From contig JAHDWK010000006.1 in assembly GCA_023382655.1 (NCBI GenBank), positions 248,001 to 312,000 on the forward strand: a stretch of 64,000 nucleotides of DNA, written 5' to 3'. The position numbers and the translations under genes are program-made. This DNA comes from Anaerolineae bacterium (GTDB lineage Bacteria > Chloroflexota > Anaerolineae > Promineifilales > Promineifilaceae). Of this stretch, positions 25,782-33,871 are shown in pieces. The notes under the pieces were generated by a model. That model made no database searches, was not told the DNA's origin, and saw only the letters and a list, made by a program, of their open reading frames with translations. The stretch's first letter is position 1. Each line of letters begins with the position of its first letter.

Positions 25782-25827
25782 TCCGTGAACCGTAATCCGT
25801 AATCGGTTCACGGATTACGGTTCACGG
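25770..25827. repeat. CGTAATC heptamer array providing the valS stop
   Basis: CGTAATC, CGTAATC, CGTGAAC, CGTAATC, CGTAATC, then GGTTCACGGATTACGG in reverse orientation. The valS TAA (25779-25781) lies in the second unit. Confidence 0.85.
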
Positions 25828-25932
25828 CTTTATCGCGTAGGGAAGGCATTGCGAAAATGACGCTTTGGCGACGGGCAACGGCCGTCAGCAGCGGGCATAC
25901 TGTGGGCTATCTCAACATGATGATGGAGGCGC

Positions 25933-26229
25933 ATGATGATTACCCCGGTAGATGGTTATTCCCAAACGATGGACGAGACAGAAAGCGGCAGAGGGCGATG
26001 GTTCACGGCCGTCTTCATTACTGTCATCCTCACCCTGCTGGCTTCTTTGTGGTGGTCAGGGTTAGCCCTCGTCGGGGTCTCCTTGCTGGCGCTGGCTGCC
26101 GTTTGTATCATCATGGCGCTCATCATCAACCGCACGTCAGAACAACCCGCCTGGGCCCTGGCCCTGGCCGGGCAGGCCGCCGGGGTGTTGGGCACGGCCG
26201 TGCTGTTTTGGGCGGCGATAGCTTTGTAA
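25933..26229 (+). CDS. small membrane protein of unknown function
   Basis: A 98-residue protein with a polar N-terminus of about 22 residues and three hydrophobic stretches (about 24-42, 44-64 and 76-97), so a two- or three-pass membrane protein. GGAGG precedes ATG 25933 by three bases and the next ATG (25936) by six, so either may be used. No family was recognised. Its stop TAA (26227-26229) is the start of a TAATTG repeat. The alternative frame at 25857-26237 is Arg/Gly-rich and lacks a good start, so I prefer this one. Confidence 0.6.
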   Translation: MMITPVDGYSQTMDETESGRGRWFTAVFITVILTLLASLWWSGLALVGVSLLALAAVCIIMALIINRTSEQPAWALALAGQAAGVLGTAVLFWAAIAL

Positions 26230-26286
26230 TTGTGTAATTGAGTAATTGGGTAATTGGGTAATTGGAGGGTCAATTACCCAATTACC
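26226..26286. repeat. TAATTGGG octamer array and hairpin
   Basis: Five 8-bp units (TAATTGTG, TAATTGAG, TAATTGGG, TAATTGGG, TAATTGGA) followed by the reverse complement. Arms 26249-26264 and 26271-26286 are perfect over 16 bp. Confidence 0.85.
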
Positions 26287-26294
26287 TTCTTCCC

Positions 26295-26990
26295 ATGCTC
26301 TCTCTAGAAAACATCCACACCTACTACGGCCGTAGCCACATCTTACAAGGCATCTCCCTGCACATCCAGCCGGGGGAAACCGTCGCTTTGCTGGGGCGCA
26401 ATGGTGCGGGCAAAAGCACCACCATTAACAGCATCATGGGGTTCACGCCGCCGCGTCACGGCCGTATTCACCTGCACCAACAAGAGATTACCCACCAGCC
26501 ACCCCATCGTATCGCCCGCCTGGGCGTGGGGCTGGTGCCCCAAGGACGTGACATCTTCCCCCTGCTCACCGTCCACGAAAACCTGACCCTGGCCGCCCGC
26601 CACAGCCACAAACACGGCTGGACGATAGACCGAGTTTTGGCCCTCTTCCCCGCTCTGGCGCAGCGTCAATACGCCAGAGGCAGCCAACTCAGCGGCGGCG
26701 AACAGCAAATGCTGGCCCTCGGCCGGGCGCTGCTCACCAACCCCGATCTGCTGCTGCTAGATGAACCCTCGGAAGGGCTGGCCCCACTCATCGTCACCGA
26801 AATCAGCCACATCCTGCGCCAGCTACGTCAGGAAGGACTCTCCATCCTCCTCGTGGAGCAAAATCTATCGCTGGCTTTGGACCTCGCTGACCGTATGTAT
26901 GTGCTAAACAAAGGCCAGATCGCCTTCACCGGCACCCCAGCCGACCTGCACTACCAGCCGGAGATCAGACACCGGTATCTAGGCGTCTAG
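26295..26990 (+). CDS. ABC transporter ATPase, LivF type
   Basis: A 231-residue ATP-binding subunit resembling LivF of branched-chain amino acid importers. Walker A is GRNGAGKS (34-41), the signature is LSGGEQQML, Walker B LLLLDEPSEGLAP, and the H-loop sits near ILLVEQNLSLAL, all in the LivF spelling. ATG 26295 (MLSLENIHTYYG) gives the standard start; the in-frame ATG at 26262 lies inside a repeat. No LivG, permease or binding protein is adjacent, so it is an orphan subunit that must work with components encoded elsewhere. Confidence 0.85.
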   Translation: MLSLENIHTYYGRSHILQGISLHIQPGETVALLGRNGAGKSTTINSIMGFTPPRHGRIHLHQQEITHQPPHRIARLGVGLVPQGRDIFPLLTVHENLTLAARHSHKHGWTIDRVLALFPALAQRQYARGSQLSGGEQQMLALGRALLTNPDLLLLDEPSEGLAPLIVTEISHILRQLRQEGLSILLVEQNLSLALDLADRMYVLNKGQIAFTGTPADLHYQPEIRHRYLGV

Positions 26991-27002
26991 GGTCGGTAAC
27001 CC

Positions 27003-27099
27003 CTAATCCGTAATCGGTGATCGCTCATTGGTCATTTGGAGATTGGGAGCTCACCTTGTCACCCCTTCACCTTGTCACCCCTTCACCTCATTACCCCCC
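27003..27099. repeat. mixed heptamer and CACCTTGT octamer arrays
   Basis: TAATCCG-type units near 27003-27022 and six 8-bp units (CACCTTGT, CACCCCTT, CACCTTGT, CACCCCTT, CACCTCAT, TACCCCCC) at 27052-27099. Confidence 0.8.
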
Positions 27100-27144
27100 A
27101 CCAAACGTCACGGCTTCTTCACACAGTTAAACAACCACTTTTTC

Positions 27145-27150
27145 TATAAT
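27145..27150 (+). promoter_or_regulatory. -10 element upstream of the Ser/Thr kinase
   Basis: A perfect TATAAT about 115 bases before the kinase start; no convincing -35 was found at standard spacing. Confidence 0.3.
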
Positions 27151-27180
27151 CCAGCCTGGAAGGGGTAAGTTTTTATGAAA

Positions 27181-27237
27181 CGTGATGCGTAATCCGTTAT
27201 CCGATATCGGTTTACGGTTCATGGATTACGGATTACC
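27181..27237. repeat. CGTAATC heptamer array before the kinase
   Basis: CGTGATG, CGTAATC, CGTTATC, CGATATC, then TTTACGG, TTCATGG, ATTACGG, ATTACC in reverse orientation. Confidence 0.8.
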
Positions 27238-27267
27238 ACTCAATTCCCTTTCCCCAGGCAAGGGGTG

Positions 27268-28725
27268 ATGAATGAGTTAGCGTCAAACGTATACGCCTAC
27301 CATACCGGCCGTACCATTGGCCGGTATAAACTGCTGGAGCTGGTGGGCAGCGGCGGTACGGCCGAAGTATACCGCTCGGTACATCCTGACCTGGAGCGCG
27401 AAGTTGCCATCAAAATCCTGTACCCCACCTACACCAATGACCCTGGTTTTGTGAAACGCTTCCGCCAGGAAGCCCAGACAGTCGCGGCTTTGATGCATCC
27501 TCACATCGTACAGGTCTACGATTTTGCCATGACAGAAGATGGCCTGTATTACATTGTGATGCAATACATAGATGGGATTTCACTGGATCGTTTTCTGGGG
27601 GACCGGGAGACGCCGCTACCGCTAGACAGGGCGTATGCGATCTTTTGCCAGATTGCCGTGGCACTGCAATTTGCCCATGACTGCGGCGCCATTCACCGCG
27701 ATTTGAAACCGGCTAACATTTTGCTGGACGGCCGTGACCATGTTTACCTGACCGACTTTGGTTTTGCCAAACTGGTGGGCGTAGACCTGCAAACGCGCAG
27801 CAGCCTGACGTTAGGCACGCCGGTGTTTATGGCTCCAGAACAGATCGAAAATAGTACCGTGACGGCCGTAACCGACGTGTATGCGCTGGGCGCCATTCTG
27901 TACCAGATGCTTACCAGCCGCCTGCCCTATGAAGACAGCAACGTCCTATCGCTCATTTTGCGCAAAATTGAAGAGCCGCCGCCATCACCCCAACTGTATA
28001 ACCCGGCCATTCCTGATGCCCTGGCCCGCCTCATTCTCAAGGCCATGGCCATTGAGCCACGGGCGCGGTTTGCCAGTGCCGCCGCCATGCAAACAGCCTT
28101 TGCCCAGATCATGAAAGGAGATATGGTGAAAGATGGGCTGACGGCCGTACCCGCTCCACTGCCGACGTCCCCCCCAACCCGGCGCAGATGGCTGGCGCTG
28201 CTGCCATTGCTTCTGCTGCTGGCCTGTGCCCTGGCGCTTTTTATCAGAATTCAATCCCCCCTGGCAGTTAACGGCCTTTCCGAACAGCCACCAACAACCG
28301 GCATTTTAGCCACAACCAACACCCCCACACCGACCATCACGCCATCCCTGACCCTTTCACCCACGCATACCGTGACAGCCACACCCACTACACCGCCAAC
28401 CCACACCGCCAGCGCCACGCCCACCGCCTCAGTCACCACGACGCCCATCCGCACCCCAAGACCCACGCAAACAGCGACCACCACTTCTACCGCTACTACA
28501 ACAACTACCCCTACCCCACGACCAACACAAACATTAACTCCCACCGCCACTACCACGATGATACCAACGGACACGGCGGTACCGCCTACGGCCGTACCCT
28601 CCACCAATCCCCCACCGCCCAACCCACCAACAGAACCACCGCCCCCTGCTACCGAGCCGCCACCAGAGGAGCCTACGCGCACCCCCCCACCGCCGCCCAC
28701 ACGTACCCCACCGCCTCAACCGTGA
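27268..28725 (+). CDS. membrane Ser/Thr protein kinase (PknB-like)
   Basis: A 485-residue Hanks-type kinase. Glycine loop GSGGTAEV (27-34), catalytic Lys49 in VAIKI, HRDLKPANI catalytic loop, DFG in LTDFGFAK, and MAPEQ at the end of the activation segment are all intact, so it should be active. A single membrane helix (LALLPLLLLLACALALFI) near residue 310 separates the cytoplasmic kinase from an extracytoplasmic tail of about 160 residues made almost only of Thr, Pro and Ala, with no PASTA repeats. The tail may span the envelope or be a glycosylation target. AAGGGG overlaps a GTG at 27265; the ATG at 27268 is the alternative start I give. The stop lies in a CGTGAGG repeat. Confidence 0.87.
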   Translation: MNELASNVYAYHTGRTIGRYKLLELVGSGGTAEVYRSVHPDLEREVAIKILYPTYTNDPGFVKRFRQEAQTVAALMHPHIVQVYDFAMTEDGLYYIVMQYIDGISLDRFLGDRETPLPLDRAYAIFCQIAVALQFAHDCGAIHRDLKPANILLDGRDHVYLTDFGFAKLVGVDLQTRSSLTLGTPVFMAPEQIENSTVTAVTDVYALGAILYQMLTSRLPYEDSNVLSLILRKIEEPPPSPQLYNPAIPDALARLILKAMAIEPRARFASAAAMQTAFAQIMKGDMVKDGLTAVPAPLPTSPPTRRRWLALLPLLLLLACALALFIRIQSPLAVNGLSEQPPTTGILATTNTPTPTITPSLTLSPTHTVTATPTTPPTHTASATPTASVTTTPIRTPRPTQTATTTSTATTTTTPTPRPTQTLTPTATTTMIPTDTAVPPTAVPSTNPPPPNPPTEPPPPATEPPPEEPTRTPPPPPTRTPPPQP

Positions 28726-28778
28726 GGCGTAAAGCGTAATGCGTGAACCGTAAACCGTTTAGGGACTACGGTTTACGG
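28721..28778. repeat. CGTAAAC heptamer array with hairpin
   Basis: CGTGAGG, CGTAAAG, CGTAATG, CGTGAAC, CGTAAAC, then reverse sequence. Arms 28748-28758 and 28768-28778 are perfect. It holds the kinase stop (28723-28725) and ends in the 3' end of the convergent lamin-tail gene. Confidence 0.85.
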
Positions 28779-30104
28779 AAATTGCACGCGCAGCGTATAT
28801 TCATCCTGGTCATTTGGAGGGGCATCGCTGATGATCCAGATGTAATAACGGCCCGGTGGTTGTGCATCAGCAACAAGGGTCCGGTTCACGGCCGTTTCCC
28901 CATTATTGGCCACAAACTCCAGTTTCTCACAATCTCCCCGGTAAAGGAGCATCTGCCCTGCCTGGGCCACAAAATTTTGCCAGTGAATGCGCACCGTCCC
29001 CTGTTGTGGCCAATCAAACCGGTACCAATCGTGGGCATCTTCCGCCAGAAAAGCAAGCGTCTGGTTTAAGGGGATGGCAAACGCTTCGGTGCAGGTGTTA
29101 TTGGGTTCGCCATAGGGCCGAGGGTGCAACAGTACCGGCAGATACAGTTCCCAACTGAGGCGTCTGGTCACGCTAATGGTCGTCTGCCCGGTATCAGTGG
29201 CACTGTTGCTGAAAAAATCTACGGCCGTAGCCGTCACTGCTCGCATGACTAAATCCCCTTCCACTCCAGCAATCGCCGTCTCATACTGGCAGGTGTAGTT
29301 GCCGCCGGTCACAATCTCTTGCGATGTCTGGCAGCTTCCCTGACCGTTCAAATTTTGGGCGCTGTTGTCCGTCAATGTTTCCAGCGTCACGGGCAGTGGC
29401 CCATTATTGTCTATGCGAATGGTTAAGGTGACCGTGCCGCCTGGCTCCGGTAGGCTGCCGGGTAAGGCCGTCAGCATCACCGCAATCTCCGGGGCAAATA
29501 GCGAAGCACAGTCACTACTCTGCTCAACATTGGGCAAACCAGGGGTGGCACAACGCGGGCTAAAATCTATGTTGTTTTGATTGGTATCCGGTTGGTCCCC
29601 CCAGCGAGCAATGCCTTGCATCACGGCCGTGCCATCATCCTCCAGCCCCACGCCAGAACCTTCGGTATAGGGTGCAGTCGTGTCCCCTTCATAACTCACT
29701 GTATCCACCAAAACGGCGCCACCAAACAACAATGCCACCGCATCTGGCGCGCCATTTTGAATAGGCCCGGTGAACACCTGGTTGCAATTCGGCACCACCA
29801 ATGGATCGCGGCACAAAACATAATACCCATTTGGAGGCAAAGAAACGGCATTCAGAGGAATGCTTGCATAGACTATACCGGTGTCACCGTCAACTAGCCC
29901 AATCTGATAATTCACCAGATCAACCGTCGGCTCACCTATGTTCGTGATCTCAATAAACTCCTCAGCATCCTGCAAGCCCGGCTGGTCATAATCCACTTCG
30001 TTGATGATAAGCTGCTCGACCCCAAGTGCCGGCGAACGGTAGGCAAACACGGCCGTGCCCACCCCCATCAACCACAACAATAAAAACAGTGCTCGCCACT
30101 TCAT
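28773..30104 (-). CDS. secreted lamin-tail-domain protein
   Basis: A 443-residue exported protein: signal peptide (MKWRALFLLLWLMGVGTAVFA), a lamin-tail domain (about 30-175) recognisable from LIINEVDYDQPG..DAEEFIEI, LPPNGYYVLCRDP and DTVSYEGDT, a DUF11-like beta domain with paired Cys (about 205-315), and a C-terminal pre-peptidase-like beta domain starting at GEPNNTCTEAFAI. Such modules are usual in extracellular adhesive or nuclease-linked proteins; no nuclease domain is present. ATG 30104 is preferred because GGGAGG lies eight bases upstream; ATG 30110 is too close to it. Confidence 0.75.
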   Translation of the reverse strand: MKWRALFLLLWLMGVGTAVFAYRSPALGVEQLIINEVDYDQPGLQDAEEFIEITNIGEPTVDLVNYQIGLVDGDTGIVYASIPLNAVSLPPNGYYVLCRDPLVVPNCNQVFTGPIQNGAPDAVALLFGGAVLVDTVSYEGDTTAPYTEGSGVGLEDDGTAVMQGIARWGDQPDTNQNNIDFSPRCATPGLPNVEQSSDCASLFAPEIAVMLTALPGSLPEPGGTVTLTIRIDNNGPLPVTLETLTDNSAQNLNGQGSCQTSQEIVTGGNYTCQYETAIAGVEGDLVMRAVTATAVDFFSNSATDTGQTTISVTRRLSWELYLPVLLHPRPYGEPNNTCTEAFAIPLNQTLAFLAEDAHDWYRFDWPQQGTVRIHWQNFVAQAGQMLLYRGDCEKLEFVANNGETAVNRTLVADAQPPGRYYIWIISDAPPNDQDEYTLRVQFP

Positions 30105-30174
30105 AATCATTGCCTCCCACCGCCAATAGTATCACAGGCTGCCCTCTCGCTGCACCTGCGGATTTGCCCTTTCT

Positions 30175-30993
30175 ATGTTAGCATTGCTGTTTATGGTCAC
30201 ATCTGCAAACTGGCGCGGCGTGGTGGAAATGGTACGGCGCACCATGACGGCCGTTGGCCGTCGCCAGACCGGCCTCTACCCCATCGAAGGCATTCGCCTG
30301 CACGAACGCGCCCTACACGCCGGTCTCACCTTTGAATTAACCATCCTGGCTGAAAGCCTCGTTCGAGAAAATTCGCCACGCCTGCACGAACTCTTGACCC
30401 ACCTGCCACCGACCACCCGCCACTTGCAACCGATCCCCGACACCGTAATGGTTGAATTGCTCAACGGCCGTGACCTGGGCCACCTCATCAGCCTGATAAA
30501 AATACCGCCAGACGTACAACTGGCCGATGTTGTCAAAACTGGACCTCACCCCCTCCTCCTGGTTGCCCATGAAGTGGTAGACCCCGGCAATGTGGGGGCG
30601 ATGGTACGCACCGGCCACGCCAGCGGCATTACCGCCTTCGTCGCCGTCGGCGTCAGCGACCCGCACCATCCCAAAGCAGTGCGCACCAGCATGGGCAGCC
30701 TGTTCAAAACGGCCGTTTGCCACTACCCGGACACAACCAGGCTGTTATCTGATCTCGGCCAACTGGGAATTGAAACGGTGGGCGCGACGGCCACCACCGG
30801 CGTCCTGCTGTCCCAGGCGCAGTTTAGCCCCAGGGGTACGGCCGTTTTCATGGGCAACGAATATCACGGCCTGCCCGATGACCTGCTGCGCCAGCTTGAC
30901 CAGCACGTCACCATCCCCATGACCAGCGGGGTAGACTCTCTGTCCGTCAACGCGGCTACGGCCGTCATCCTTTATGAGATCAGACGCAGGTAA
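30175..30993 (+). CDS. SpoU/TrmH-family RNA 2'-O-methyltransferase
   Basis: A 272-residue SPOUT methyltransferase. The three motifs are clear: motif 1 with DPGNVGAMVRTGHASG, motif 2 FMGNEYHGLP, and motif 3 IPMTSGVDSLSVNAATAVILYE, which form the trefoil knot that binds S-adenosylmethionine. An N-terminal substrate-binding domain (about 25-100) makes it resemble RlmB-like 23S rRNA methyltransferases more than TrmL. The exact nucleotide target cannot be told. The start is uncertain: ATG 30175 is given; ATG 30193 (MVTSANWRG) is as plausible. Confidence 0.85.
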   Translation: MLALLFMVTSANWRGVVEMVRRTMTAVGRRQTGLYPIEGIRLHERALHAGLTFELTILAESLVRENSPRLHELLTHLPPTTRHLQPIPDTVMVELLNGRDLGHLISLIKIPPDVQLADVVKTGPHPLLLVAHEVVDPGNVGAMVRTGHASGITAFVAVGVSDPHHPKAVRTSMGSLFKTAVCHYPDTTRLLSDLGQLGIETVGATATTGVLLSQAQFSPRGTAVFMGNEYHGLPDDLLRQLDQHVTIPMTSGVDSLSVNAATAVILYEIRRR

Positions 30994-31066
30994 TGCCGCC
31001 GTAAGGGCCAGGTAGTTGGGAGATAAATAGTCTTGCAAGATGAGGTTTCCGCCAACTGCCTCGCCC

Positions 31067-32566
31067 CTACAATACCGCCGCCAACCGCCTGACTCCCTCC
31101 GCAATTTCCTCTTCCGTCAGACCACTGAAGCCGAGCAAGATAGAGGGGGGTGCGGGCGTATGCAGATGGTAAGGCGCGCCGGGGTAAACGCCCACACCGG
31201 CAGCAGCGGCTTGGGCCACAACGGCTGTTTCCACCACGGCCGTCTTGGCCGCCCCCTCCGGCAGGTACAACATCACGTGCAGCCCGGCGGGTGTGTGCGA
31301 AAAACGCACCTTATCTCCCAAATGTGCATCCAGCCCTTCCACCAATACCTGCCGCCGCTGCCCATAGGCCTGCCGCAAATGGCGTAAATGACGCTCAAAA
31401 TGCCCCTCGGTAATAAAGTCAGCCACCGCCGCCTGCGTCAGCGTGGGCGCGCCCCGGTCAACCACCCCTTTGGCCTGCACAAAAGGCGTTACCATATCCG
31501 GCGGCAGCACCACATACGAGAGGCGCAATGCCGGGAATAACACTTTGGAAAACGTGCCCAGGTAAACCACACGGCCGTCGTCGTCCAACCCTTGCAGCGC
31601 GGTGAACGGCCGTCCTTCATACCGTAGCTCCCCATCATAATCATCCTCCACAATAAACGCGCCGTGTGTCTGCGCCCAGGCCAGCAGCGCCAGACGGCGT
31701 GGCAATGACAGCGCCCCACCCCGCGGAAACTGGTTGGAGGGTGTGACAAACACCAGCCGCGCCCGGCTGCCGGCCGGGATCAACTCCACCGGAAAGCCGT
31801 GATCATCCACCGGCAGGGGCCGCAGTGCTGCCCCAAACAGCCGAAACACGGCAAAAGCCTGTGCATAACCGGGCGACTCCACCAGCACCTCATCACCCGG
31901 TGACAGGTACAGGCGGGTCAAAATATCCAATGCTTGCTGTGCCCCATTGACAATGACCACCTGTTCGGCCGTGCAGCGCACTCCCCGCCACTGCCCCAAA
32001 TAATCGGCCAACGCCTGCCGCAGCGGGAAAAACCCGGCCACCGAACCATAACGGGAGAGCATCACATCATCGGTGCTAAGGTAGCGATCCAACAACCGCC
32101 GCCAGATGTCATAGGGGAAAATGTGGGGAAAGGAACGGCCAAAGCCAAAATCAATATCGGGGCGCGTGGGCGGCAGGTTGGCTGACGGCCGTAACCCCAT
32201 TACGCGTTCCCCCCAGGCAGACAAAGTAAGAGGGGGAGCGCCGGCGCGGACTGTAGATGAAGCGGCCGTTTCTTCTCCCGCCAAAGTCAAGCCCACCGCC
32301 ACAAACGTACCTGCTCCCCGGCGGGACGTGACAAAACCTTCCGCTTCTAATTGGGCATACGCTTCCGTCACCGTCACCCGCGCCACGCCAAGCGCCTGGG
32401 CCAGTTGGCGCGTGGGCGGCAGCCCGCTTCCCGGCGGCAAATCACCCCCCAAAATGCGCTCGCGTATTTCAAAATAGAGCTGCTGATACAGCGGCACGCG
32501 CTCCTGCCGGTTCAGGTTAATGGTCGCCGCTAACGTCTCTGATTTAATCACTACAGGCGGCATCAT
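31067..32566 (-). CDS. MocR-type PLP-dependent transcription regulator (GntR family)
   Basis: A 499-residue regulator. The N-terminal GntR winged helix (about 20-85) shows PLYQQLYFEIRERILGG and LPPTRQLAQALGVARVTVTEAY; a linker leads to an aminotransferase-fold domain with the PLP Lys in YLGTFSKVLFPALRLSY and the NQFPRG and EDDYDGELRY motifs. MocR proteins sense PLP or amino-acid adducts and often regulate vitamin B6 or amino-acid genes; no such genes are adjacent, so the target is unknown. I start at ATG 32566 (MMPPVVIKSE); the longer frame to 32644 begins in a hairpin repeat. Confidence 0.83.
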   Translation of the reverse strand: MMPPVVIKSETLAATINLNRQERVPLYQQLYFEIRERILGGDLPPGSGLPPTRQLAQALGVARVTVTEAYAQLEAEGFVTSRRGAGTFVAVGLTLAGEETAASSTVRAGAPPLTLSAWGERVMGLRPSANLPPTRPDIDFGFGRSFPHIFPYDIWRRLLDRYLSTDDVMLSRYGSVAGFFPLRQALADYLGQWRGVRCTAEQVVIVNGAQQALDILTRLYLSPGDEVLVESPGYAQAFAVFRLFGAALRPLPVDDHGFPVELIPAGSRARLVFVTPSNQFPRGGALSLPRRLALLAWAQTHGAFIVEDDYDGELRYEGRPFTALQGLDDDGRVVYLGTFSKVLFPALRLSYVVLPPDMVTPFVQAKGVVDRGAPTLTQAAVADFITEGHFERHLRHLRQAYGQRRQVLVEGLDAHLGDKVRFSHTPAGLHVMLYLPEGAAKTAVVETAVVAQAAAAGVGVYPGAPYHLHTPAPPSILLGFSGLTEEEIAEGVRRLAAVL

Positions 32567-32607
32567 AACAGGGGCTTTGGAATTTTGTGAGGTTATGGTT
32601 GTATGAT

Positions 32608-32646
32608 GTATGGCGTATTGGCCTCTGGTCAGGCAATACGCCATAC
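32608..32646. repeat. GTATGGCGTATTG hairpin
   Basis: 13-bp perfect arms (32608-32620 and 32634-32646) between the MocR gene and the dodecin gene. Confidence 0.75.
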
Positions 32647-32672
32647 ACTATATCTATCGGCAAGAGGCAGGC

Positions 32673-32885
32673 TCAGGCGTCTTCGTACTTAAACGAAACT
32701 TTAACCTTGGCCCGGTAGGTGACGACCTTCCCCTCTTCCAGATGCATGTCCAGGGTCACAACCTCGGCAATGCGCAAATCACGTAACGATTGGGCTGCCC
32801 GTTCAACGGCCGTAGCCGCCGCCCTTTCCCACGATTCGGAACTGGTTCCCACTAACTCGATCACTTTGTAAACACTCTCAGACAT
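32673..32885 (-). CDS. dodecin family flavin-binding protein
   Basis: A 70-residue protein with the dodecin pattern: VYKVIELVGTSSESWE at the start (the Trp stacks on flavin in this family), a single helix, and two strands VVTYRAKVKVSFKYED. Dodecins assemble into dodecamers that store or buffer riboflavin and FMN. ATG 32885 has GAGGAG seven bases upstream. It is divergent from the TetR gene across a 340-bp gap. Confidence 0.88.
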   Translation of the reverse strand: MSESVYKVIELVGTSSESWERAAATAVERAAQSLRDLRIAEVVTLDMHLEEGKVVTYRAKVKVSFKYEDA

Positions 32886-32911
32886 GGCTAAACTCCTCTT
32901 TTGATGCAAAG

Positions 32912-32946
32912 GCCACAAATTCATGTTGATTCGTCAGATTTGTGGC
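32912..32946. repeat. GCCACAAAT inverted repeat between dodecin and tetR
   Basis: GCCACAAAT (32912-32920) and ATTTGTGGC (32938-32946) are perfect complements around 17 bases, in a divergent intergenic region; a repressor site or a dispersed hairpin. The rest of 32886-33225 holds only a weak -10-like TATGAT (33046-33051). Confidence 0.4.
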
Positions 32947-33225
32947 TAAATTTCAATCCCATCCTTCTATCCGTAAGGCCATTTTCAACGGCGTTGCTGG
33001 GGTGGAGTTGGGAAGGCAGCAAGGCTTACTACCACTGATTACAAGTATGATAGATGGAGAATTGAGCGTCAAGGACAGGTGAGTGGCGAAAATAGGAATA
33101 AGCGATTACCCTTGTCCATTGACCCCTATTCAAAGGTAAAGTATCCTCTGATAGATGTGCCGACGGCATGGTCAGAAACCGGCACAACGAACATAAACGG
33201 TGGGATGGGGATTTCTGGAAGAGAG

Positions 33226-33846
33226 ATGACCGATTACAGCGCAGCAGAAAGAACCCGGCAGAAAAAAGACGCCAAACGCACGGCGATGATGAATGCGGCG
33301 GTGCGTGTTTTTGCTGAAAAAGGGTACCATGCGGCCACTGTGCGTGACATTGTGCGCGATGCGGAAGTGGCGATTGGCACGTTTTATTTCTACTTCCCAG
33401 ACAAAGAAACATTATTTGTCCACTTATATGAAGAGACGGCCGATTTTTTACTGCAAGCGATGGAGCAGGCCATCAACAGCCGCGCCGACCTGCCTCACCA
33501 ACTACTCAAAGGGATTCAGGCGTATGTGAACATCGCCCTGTATGAACCGGCGGTGATTCAAATGCTGCTGGTGGGTGGTGTGGGCGCGGTGCCCTCGCTG
33601 GCAGAGCGGCGGCTGGAATTCCGGGAACGGTTGGTGGCGATGTGGCAACGGCCGTTAACCACCGCCCTCTCTCAGGGAACCATTCCGCCACAAAACATTC
33701 GCCGCGTGGCGGAAGCCTACGCCGGCGCTTTTGATGAAATGGTGTTGAACCTATTGGCGTATCCAGAACCTGAACGCGAGGCCGAAACGGCCGTGCAAGA
33801 AATGGCACTATTTGCCTTACGCGCCGTGGCCTACACGGGAAGCTGA
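33226..33846 (+). CDS. TetR/AcrR-family transcription regulator
   Basis: A 206-residue repressor-type protein. The N-terminal HTH (about 15-60) reads MMNAAVRVFAEKGYHAATVRDI and AIGTFYFYFPDKETLF, with the C-terminal helical ligand-binding domain following. The ligand and targets are unknown. ATG 33226 sits after GGAAGAGAG and gives the usual TetR length; a GTG at 33079 would add 49 unlikely residues. It is followed within 26 bases by a sensor kinase gene and may be co-transcribed with it. Confidence 0.85.
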   Translation: MTDYSAAERTRQKKDAKRTAMMNAAVRVFAEKGYHAATVRDIVRDAEVAIGTFYFYFPDKETLFVHLYEETADFLLQAMEQAINSRADLPHQLLKGIQAYVNIALYEPAVIQMLLVGGVGAVPSLAERRLEFRERLVAMWQRPLTTALSQGTIPPQNIRRVAEAYAGAFDEMVLNLLAYPEPEREAETAVQEMALFALRAVAYTGS

Positions 33847-33871
33847 TACGTAGCCTCAGAGGGTTCCTGTT

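Noticed and set aside
25857-26237. Alternative frame of 126 codons over the small membrane protein
   Set aside because: The frame at 25933 has clear membrane segments and a GGAGG site; the other is Arg/Gly-rich.
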